Both the position numbers and the translations under genes were made by a program. A DNA stretch of 8,800 nucleotides from positions 1 through 8,800 of the forward strand of contig DAOWFD010000189.1 of NCBI GenBank assembly GCA_030638185.1, read 5' to 3'. Position 1 is the stretch's first letter; each line of letters opens with the position of its first letter. Under the pieces are notes generated by a model. It was not told the origin of the DNA and ran no database searches. It saw nothing but the letters and a program-made list of their open reading frames with translations. Of the stretch, positions 1-4,414 are shown piece after piece. This DNA comes from Candidatus Aegiribacteria sp. (GTDB taxonomy: Bacteria; Fermentibacterota; Fermentibacteria; Fermentibacterales; JCC-6).

Positions 1-1032
1 AAAGGAACCGGTGAGCTTTGCTCCTCCGAATATCGGTATGATCTCCCCATTGGGTGCCACCGAGCCTATCCGTCTTGAATAGAAGATCGAGAAGGGCATG
101 CTGAACATGTCCGAACCCTCCAGAAAGAAGGGTCTTTTTTCCGGAAGGTAGCTTTCCCAATGGGAGAGATTTGCTTCGTCAGGGTCAGCTTCGATCTGGC
201 CGAAATCAGGATTCATTGTAAGGTCCAGCAGCAGCTCTGAAGAAAGGCCTATCCTTGCATCAATACCGGCATTTACCCATGGATCCCACTCCTCTTCAGC
301 ATCTGGCATGTACTGAATGCGCCCTGCACCGTACGGTCTGAGTTCAATCTGCCTGGAGGAAGGAAGGGAATTCAGCCCATAAAGGCTGCCGAAGTCTTCA
401 ATTCTAACGTTGCCGTTATCCGCCATCCTGAACAGAAAAGCGCTCTCATTAGTTCTGGTAATGGTTCGTTTGAAGTTAACACCCCATACCTGTTCATCAT
501 CTTCGGAGTAGCACAGCGCAGAGAAGGGGATTGAGAACTCCGCAGTCCAGCCGGAATCCGAAGACGCAGTTGCGCTTGCCCAGACTCCATCCCAGTTCAA
601 GTCCCATCCGCCTACCTCGCACAACCTGCCATCCTGCTGCACATTATCAATACTGATGAAGAAGAAGTAGGCATTATTATCATCGTTGTAGGTATCAAGC
701 CAGATGCCTATCCACTCAGTTGAGAAATCGTTGTCCCTTGGTGCCAACCTTCTGGTGAATTCCTCAGGGTGGCTGTCGTGCATGATGAACGCAAAATAAA
801 GGTATTTGTCATCGTAAAGAAGCCTGATTTCAGTCGCCTCTGTCATCGGTTCTCCGCAGTCCGGCCTGTGCTGGATGAAATCCTCTTGTACGGGAATCGC
901 CAGGTTCCATATCTCATCATCAGTGATGCCGTTAATTACAGGGGATTCGTTTACTTCCACCACCTGTACCGATATCTGAGAGAAACTGATGCCGGTAATG
1001 ATAAGAACTGAAAGCAGGCAAGTAGTTTTCAT
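1..1032 (-). CDS. DUF5916 family outer-membrane protein with N-terminal CBM9-like domain (partial, C-terminus beyond window)
   Basis: The frame is open from an ATG at 1032 to base 1 and gives 344 residues with no stop. A signal peptide is visible (MKTTCLLSVLIITGISFSQ). Residues about 22-215 resemble the family-9-like carbohydrate-binding domain that precedes DUF5916 barrels (VNESPVINGITDDEIW, then TEWIGIWLDT and WTAEFSIPFSAL). Residues about 228-344 carry the family's most conserved stretch: NPDFGQIEAD at 274-283, KRPFFLEGSDMF at 299-310 and FYSRRIG at 317-323. The same blocks occur in the complete paralogue at 4415-6592, which supports frame and start. A GGAAGG lies about 11 bases before the ATG, a rather long spacing. 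The radical SAM remnant ends only 42 bases upstream, so the two may be co-transcribed. The likely role is a surface barrel of unknown substrate; sugar binding is suggested only by the domain. I cannot tell whether the C-terminus is intact. Confidence 0.9.
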   Translation of the reverse strand, partial: MKTTCLLSVLIITGISFSQISVQVVEVNESPVINGITDDEIWNLAIPVQEDFIQHRPDCGEPMTEATEIRLLYDDKYLYFAFIMHDSHPEEFTRRLAPRDNDFSTEWIGIWLDTYNDDNNAYFFFISIDNVQQDGRLCEVGGWDLNWDGVWASATASSDSGWTAEFSIPFSALCYSEDDEQVWGVNFKRTITRTNESAFLFRMADNGNVRIEDFGSLYGLNSLPSSRQIELRPYGAGRIQYMPDAEEEWDPWVNAGIDARIGLSSELLLDLTMNPDFGQIEADPDEANLSHWESYLPEKRPFFLEGSDMFSMPFSIFYSRRIGSVAPNGEIIPIFGGAKLTGSF

Positions 1033-1074
1033 ATCAATTACAGCCTTCCGAATATTAAAAGGGGTATCTTCTTT

Positions 1075-1614
1075 TCACAACCATGCATATATAATAAATA
1101 AGTCAAAATTCCCATGAAATCCATTATAAGTATAGATTCCCAGGAGGGTTTCCCGGCAGCAGCCTCCAGCACAGACGGAACGGTAAGTACATGACCTGCA
1201 TTCAGCCGGAAGCCGCTTGAACTCGCCAAGCCTGGTTCCCCTGTACCGGTCGCGGTAGATCGTCCAGATGTTCCGCTTATACAGATTGCCAAGCGGTATA
1301 TCCGACACGAACGGGCATGGTTGCACAGATCCGTCCGCCTTAACCGTCAGCACGAAGTTGCCTCCCGAACAGGCACTCCCTGTTAGCATATAGAAGCGCC
1401 GGACGAAATCCATGTGTGATGTACTCGTGTTCTCGATGACCCATTGCTTGACCTCGGACCACTCCTCAGGGCAAAGCTCCAGCGGGTCGTCATTTTGCTG
1501 CGGAATGTACTGGTAAAAAGTGGGGTGCACACCAAGGTGGTTGCGCACGAAACCGTAGATACTCCGATAGTCCCGGCCATTCTCATCCTCGCATTCAGGT
1601 TCTAAACATGGGTG
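1075..1614 (-). pseudogene. Radical SAM/SPASM protein, C-terminal remnant lacking the radical SAM core
   Basis: The frame opens after a TAA at 1617-1615 and gives 180 residues ending in TGA at 1075. Counting from a GTG at 1548, cysteines lie at 60, 78, 117, 120, 126 and 130. The arrangement CSGGN, then GSVQPC, LGN, CRSC and CAGGC is typical of a SPASM domain, which binds auxiliary iron-sulfur clusters in radical SAM enzymes that modify peptides or tetrapyrroles. No CxxxCxxC SAM-binding motif or TIM-barrel core is present, although such enzymes normally have about 200 further residues upstream. Coding-like sequence continues above the GTG (ENGRDYRSIYGFVRNHLG), so the GTG is not a convincing start. 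I read this as a 5'-truncated gene. The hydrophobic tail after CAGGC also lacks the final cysteine many SPASM domains have, so the 3' end may be altered too. The original substrate cannot be named. Confidence 0.7.
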
Positions 1615-1617
1615 TTA

Positions 1618-1793
1618 TTCCAGGCAGTACCTATCACTACCCACTTTTTTTCTCTTCGAGTACTTCGATATACTCCAAAGGAGAATGCTTCAATTGATCG
1701 GACTCTGTCAATCTGTAGGCCGGGTTTTATGGAATGGCTTGGCCTGTTTTTCAATACTCCAGTCCAGGGCTTCATAATGATACTGCTAACTCG
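1618..1793 (-). other. Stretch without an intact gene between terminator and radical SAM remnant
   Basis: No frame here has convincing start signals. On the minus strand one frame gives a 57-residue ORF (MKPWTGVLKNRPSHSI...) ending in TAG at about 1605. A second frame has a coding-looking piece (LKHSPLEYIEVLEEKKSG) ending in a stop. A third gives EALDWSIEKQAKPFHK. None joins the SPASM frame without a frameshift. The plus strand holds a 61-codon GTG-started frame (1612-1797) that I do not believe. The interval also contains a short inverted repeat, GAGTA/TACTC, at 1658-1675. It may be the decayed 5' part of the radical SAM gene or an unrelated inserted sequence; I cannot decide. Confidence 0.4.
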
Positions 1794-1824
1794 TTAAAAA
1801 CGGGAGCGGAAATACCGCCCCCGT
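1794..1824 (-). terminator. Rho-independent terminator (minus strand)
   Basis: Read on the minus strand, a GC-rich hairpin is followed by a run of five U. The arms are at 1815-1823 and 1801-1809, 9 bp with one G-U pair, plus an A-U closing pair at 1800/1824; the loop is 5 bases (1810-1814). Immediately after it comes UUUUUAACGAG. On the plus strand no U-run follows and the G-U becomes an A-C mismatch, so the signal is directional. It lies 22 bases after the stop of the small cysteine-containing frame and closes that unit. Confidence 0.85.
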
Positions 1825-1846
1825 GTTGCTATTGAACATTTGGCGA

Positions 1847-1957
1847 TTACTCAACCGGTATGCAGAGCTCGGTTACACATTCACTCTCGGGCAGCCCGTC
1901 ATCACAACCCTTGATGTAAAGTTCAAAACAGTGACTGTTCCTGGGTTTGTGACTCAT
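1847..1957 (-). CDS. Small acidic four-cysteine peptide (candidate, 36 residues)
   Basis: An ATG at 1957 opens a 36-codon frame ending in TAA at 1847. It begins MSHKPRNSHCFELYIKGCDD and ends ESECVTELCIPVE. Cysteines are at 10, 18, 27 and 32, and the C-terminal half is acidic. I do not recognise a family. Its own ribosome binding site is poor, but the overlapping 28-codon frame that starts at 2009 has a good one, so expression could be by translational coupling or by a shift between frames. In favour of a real gene are the promoter at 2051-2078, the terminator 22 bases after its stop, and the SPASM remnant downstream, since SPASM enzymes often act on short cysteine-containing precursor peptides. 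Against it are its very short length and weak start. The transcript could instead be a non-coding RNA. Confidence 0.4.
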   Translation of the reverse strand: MSHKPRNSHCFELYIKGCDDGLPESECVTELCIPVE

Positions 1958-2009
1958 GTTCCGTACTTACTGCCCGCATGGTCTCAAGCTTGTCAGTTCT
2001 GATATCCAT
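1923..2009 (-). CDS. Short leader-like reading frame (candidate, 28 residues)
   Basis: An ATG at 2009 is preceded by GGGGAG (2014-2019) four bases upstream, the best translation start in this mini-unit. The frame reads MDIRTDKLETMRAVSTEH and then a glutamine-rich end, stopping with TGA at 1923. It overlaps the four-cysteine frame, which lies one base out of phase. Two readings are possible. It may be a leader ORF driving translation of the second frame. Or it may be the true N-terminus of a single peptide of about 53 residues, split by a one-base indel (natural or a sequencing/assembly error). No known family is recognised. Confidence 0.3.
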   Translation of the reverse strand: MDIRTDKLETMRAVSTEHESQTQEQSLF

Positions 2010-2050
2010 TACACTCCCCATTCAGTGAAATACAATTGCTTTGCAGACAA

Positions 2051-2078
2051 AACATAAACATATGTTTACCTTTGTCAA
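2051..2078 (-). promoter_or_regulatory. Promoter of the small peptide/RNA unit
   Basis: On the minus strand a perfect -35 box TTGACA (2078-2073) is followed, after 16 bases, by TATGTT (2056-2051), a 4/6 match to the -10 consensus. Transcription would start near 2044, about 35 bases before the first ATG at 2009. It sits only 27 bases beyond the stop of the cyclic-nucleotide-binding gene, so the small unit can be transcribed independently of that gene. Confidence 0.55.
2055..2068. promoter_or_regulatory. Operator-like perfect palindrome overlapping the promoter spacer
   Basis: TAAACATATGTTTA is a perfect 14-bp palindrome. It covers most of the spacer between the -35 and -10 boxes and two bases of the -10 box. 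A dimeric repressor bound there would block RNA polymerase. The binding protein is not identifiable; no DNA-binding regulator is encoded in this window. Confidence 0.4.
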
Positions 2079-2104
2079 TGATCGAACCAGCTATAGGGTT
2101 TCAG

Positions 2105-3076
2105 TTAATGGAGAGCCTTGATCCGAAGAGATTTTCTCATTTCACTGAGCAATCTTGAGACCTCCGCTTTTTCTCTCAGTTCCTCGTAGGTTAGAAGTCT
2201 CAGGGTTTTGTTAGCCATACTGAGTCTCCGTGCCAGAAGACTTCCCAGGCCTAGATTCAGACTGATAGCCATGGCACTGTTCTTTTCCAGGAGCTCTTTC
2301 AGAGTATCTCTTGAAAACATCAATATTTCGGCATTTCCGCTTACCTTTGCAGTGGATGCCCTGGGTTTGCTGTCAAGAAATGATCGTTCACCTACAACGT
2401 CGTTCGCTCCAAAGCTGCCCAGAACAAAACTTTCGGAGCTTTCATCTACGACTACAACCTTTCCCTTCCTGATGATGAAAAGGTCTGTAGTCCTGTCTCC
2501 CTGCCTGAAGAGAACCTGATTATCCCGAGCATATATCCAGTTACATATCTCAGACAGCATGGGATCATTCGCGGACAGCAGGGGTTTTTTATTCCGAGCC
2601 CGGATATCAGCCCTCAGTTTCCTTAGTTCACGTCGCTCGCTGAGGTCCTGATCACCTGAGATGAGAATCCTGAGGGAATCAGCCTTTCTGAGCCTTCCGA
2701 CAATGAGTTTTTCCAGAAACAGAAGAAATTTCGTCCCAGGAATGGGATTATTTCTGAGGAATGCGACAAAGGGCTTCCGGGAGAGCTTTAATAGGGTCCC
2801 TGTAGTGTTTGCTGTAACACTTGCTGACCGCTCCTCCCCGCCAAGGAAAGCCATTTCTCCGAAAACATCTCCATCTCCAAGTGAATCCAGTATCCGGCCT
2901 CCGCCTTTGTCATCTGTTACTACGAACTGGCCGGATTCAACAATGAAAAGATCCGTTCCGGGATCACCCTGTTTGACAAGCACATCCGATTCATGCACTC
3001 CTATTATTTCGAATAGCTCCCTGACACCACTCTCGGAGAGAATGTCATCCGTGCTAAAGAGACTGTCTTTTTTCAT
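2105..3076 (-). CDS. Tandem cyclic-nucleotide-binding domain protein
   Basis: A 323-residue protein with two cNMP-binding (CNB) folds and no other recognisable domain. Domain 1 covers about residues 25-125 and carries a phosphate-binding cassette VFGEMAFLGGEERSASV, with the key glutamate at 74 and arginine at 83. Domain 2 covers about 175-275, with VGERSFLDSKPRAST, glutamate 230 and arginine 239. The nine-residue Glu-Arg spacing and both key residues suggest that both sites could bind a cyclic nucleotide (cAMP or cGMP). The glycine-rich turns KQGDPGTDLF and RQGDRTTDLF are the usual CNB beta-turns. Residues 126-170 form a basic helical linker and 285-323 a basic helical tail. There is no helix-turn-helix, kinase or membrane segment, so this is not a CRP/FNR-type regulator; the layout recalls PKA regulatory subunits. 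The ATG at 3076 has GAGAGG five bases upstream. It probably acts in the cytoplasm through a partner, which is not visible here. Confidence 0.88.
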   Translation of the reverse strand: MKKDSLFSTDDILSESGVRELFEIIGVHESDVLVKQGDPGTDLFIVESGQFVVTDDKGGGRILDSLGDGDVFGEMAFLGGEERSASVTANTTGTLLKLSRKPFVAFLRNNPIPGTKFLLFLEKLIVGRLRKADSLRILISGDQDLSERRELRKLRADIRARNKKPLLSANDPMLSEICNWIYARDNQVLFRQGDRTTDLFIIRKGKVVVVDESSESFVLGSFGANDVVGERSFLDSKPRASTAKVSGNAEILMFSRDTLKELLEKNSAMAISLNLGLGSLLARRLSMANKTLRLLTYEELREKAEVSRLLSEMRKSLRIKALH

Positions 3077-3140
3077 GGAAACCTCTCAACCGTCAACAAA
3101 AAACCATCTATCGTGCAGTATGTCATTTCGCGGAAAGATC

Positions 3141-3164
3141 ATGGAATTACCGCCGGAATTCCAT
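3141..3164. repeat. 8-bp inverted repeat in the leader of the cyclic-nucleotide-binding gene
   Basis: ATGGAATT (3141-3148) and AATTCCAT (3157-3164) are perfect inverted copies separated by 8 bases. The repeat lies between the predicted promoter and the start codon, about 20-43 bases after the predicted transcription start. It could be an operator or an RNA hairpin. A related direct repeat, GAATTACCG, occurs at 3144-3152 and again at 3201-3209 within the promoter spacer. Confidence 0.4.
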
Positions 3165-3190
3165 AGTCGCATCTTTCCTCATCCGGGAAA

Positions 3191-3220
3191 ACAATACCTA
3201 GAATTACCGGGTCATGTCAA
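3191..3220 (-). promoter_or_regulatory. Promoter of the cyclic-nucleotide-binding gene
   Basis: On the minus strand, TTGACA (3220-3215) matches the -35 consensus perfectly and TATTGT (3196-3191) matches the -10 box at 4/6, with an 18-base spacer. Transcription would start near 3184, leaving a leader of about 108 bases that contains the inverted repeat at 3141-3164. Confidence 0.5.
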
Positions 3221-3359
3221 ATCAAATCTGTACCATATAAAATCCTGAACAGTTTTTCGAACAGAATAAATTCTGCTTCAAGGAACCATAAAGCGTAAAG
3301 GGAAGTAAATGATACTCATCGGATGCTTCTGTTCTAATTCAACTGCACCTGCACGGTTA

Positions 3360-4085
3360 TCAACCGTCCGCCCATGTTTCCCGAGTCCATTCGAACCGCT
3401 GCCGTACGTTTCCCTGACCGAGAAGCTCCAGAGCTGCATATTCTCCCATTTCCAGGGAGTGATCCATGTTATTGTATCTGAACAGACCCTGACGGCCACT
3501 GGTAACTGAACAATCCAGTTTATCAAGGGCATCGAGCACAGCGGATACGTTTTTCGCGTAGCCCAATGAGTAAATCGGGTAAGCATGAGCTTTCCTTATG
3601 AGCATGCTTCCCGCAATATCATTCCGGTGGAATAGCCCCAGTTCAACACCTCCGGTAACTGCTGATTCCAGCAGATCCAGATCCCCCGACCAGATCTCAT
3701 CCTCCTTCATGCATGTGAACTCGAACACCAGCTGAGAATAGTGTTCAGATGTACCATGATCAAAATTTCCGGGAATTGAGATCCTGTTGAACAGGTACTT
3801 ACCTTCAGGGATGTATATCCAGTGATCATTCGCCATTATTCCGGTCTTCAGTTGCAGGACCAGAAACACAATGGCTCTGTAATCGAGCTTTTCCGAACAA
3901 CGATGAATTTCCTCAGGTACCATACTACCGATTAACTTAACGTATTCGGTTACCGGAATTGTACTTACAATGCCATCAATCTTAATATCATTCCCGTTAA
4001 CAGATATGCTGTAACCCCCTTCGGGAAGTAGTTGAATGGAATCAGGTCTTGAGGAGTAAATGAAAGCCGCGTCCCGGACCTTAGG
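3360..4085 (-). pseudogene. FAD-dependent amine-oxidase/protoporphyrinogen-oxidase-like protein, C-terminal remnant
   Basis: The frame opens after a TGA at 4088-4086 and gives 241 residues ending in TGA at 3360. Recognisable features run from about 4030 down: GYSISVNGNDIKIDGIVSTIPV resembles the strand and 'STIP' segment of flavoprotein amine oxidases. Later come DHWIYIPEGKYLFNRIS, AYPIYSLGY and the C-terminal FAD-contact segment GRQGLFRYNNMDHSLEMG. These match HemY-like/UDP-galactopyranose-mutase-like oxidoreductases often found in polysaccharide gene clusters. The N-terminal dinucleotide-binding GxGxxG and about 200 residues expected upstream are absent, so the protein could not hold FAD. 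An ATG at 3923 would start inside the fold. I therefore call it a 5'-truncated remnant. The first 20 or so residues of the open frame (VRDAAFIYSSRPDSIQ) may be read-through of unrelated DNA. Confidence 0.75.
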
Positions 4086-4090
4086 TCAGG
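4074..4090. repeat. Imperfect 17-bp palindrome at the truncation point of the oxidoreductase remnant
   Basis: CCGGACCTTAGGTCAGG reads as two 8-base arms around a central T, with one mismatched pair. It spans the stop codon (4088-4086) that closes the remnant's open frame on its upstream side. It may be chance, or it may mark a rearrangement end. Confidence 0.25.
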
Positions 4091-4414
4091 AGTTATTCAG
4101 TTCATCAGATATGTAAGATTACCAGTAGCTTCAACTGTTGATTCCTTCAGGTCCTCCAATTCAGGGAGGATCTCAGTTCATAGGGTTCCCCTGTTTTTTA
4201 TCCAGCAGCTCTATACTATGAACCGTATTGGATATCCCGAAGGCACCGGACCGGATCATAATGCATATGGGCAGTATTATACGCATTTCAGATGCTGACA
4301 GTTAGATTTCCAAGCCACTTTGTACTTCCTACCCGTCTGCTCTTCGCCTCACACCAGGGGTTCTGCAGTGGCTATTTTAAGTGCTACACATGTACGATCC
4401 TATCGGTCTTTCCT
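4086..4414 (-). other. About 330 bases without an intact gene
   Basis: This lies between the stop of the complete DUF5916 gene and the truncated oxidoreductase. The minus strand holds two broken coding-looking pieces in different frames: one with GAFGISNTVHSIELLDKKQG, ending in TGA near 4175, and one reading EILPELEDLKESTVEATGNL, ending in TGA near 4096. A 6-bp hairpin, TCCTCC/GGAGGA, lies at about 4151-4170. I see no promoter or terminator with a U-run. The 105-codon plus-strand frame starting at 4292 overlaps the DUF5916 3' end and is not believable. Decayed coding DNA is the likeliest content. Confidence 0.4.

Noticed and set aside
1038..1292. An 84-codon minus-strand frame near the SPASM end
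   Set aside because: It overlaps the SPASM coding frame out of phase, and the cysteine pattern of the SPASM frame is decisive.
1612..1797. A 61-codon plus-strand frame in the gap before the terminator
   Set aside because: It has a GTG start without a Shine-Dalgarno site, and the hairpin that follows lacks a U-run on this strand. Nothing supports expression.
2661..3248. A 195-codon plus-strand open frame
   Set aside because: It is antisense to the first cyclic-nucleotide-binding domain and its promoter; the translation is low-complexity, serine/proline-rich shadow sequence.
3262..3275. Palindrome CAGAATAAATTCTG after the oxidoreductase remnant as a terminator
   Set aside because: The stem is only 6 AT-rich pairs and is followed on the minus strand by TTCGAAAAA, not a U-run.
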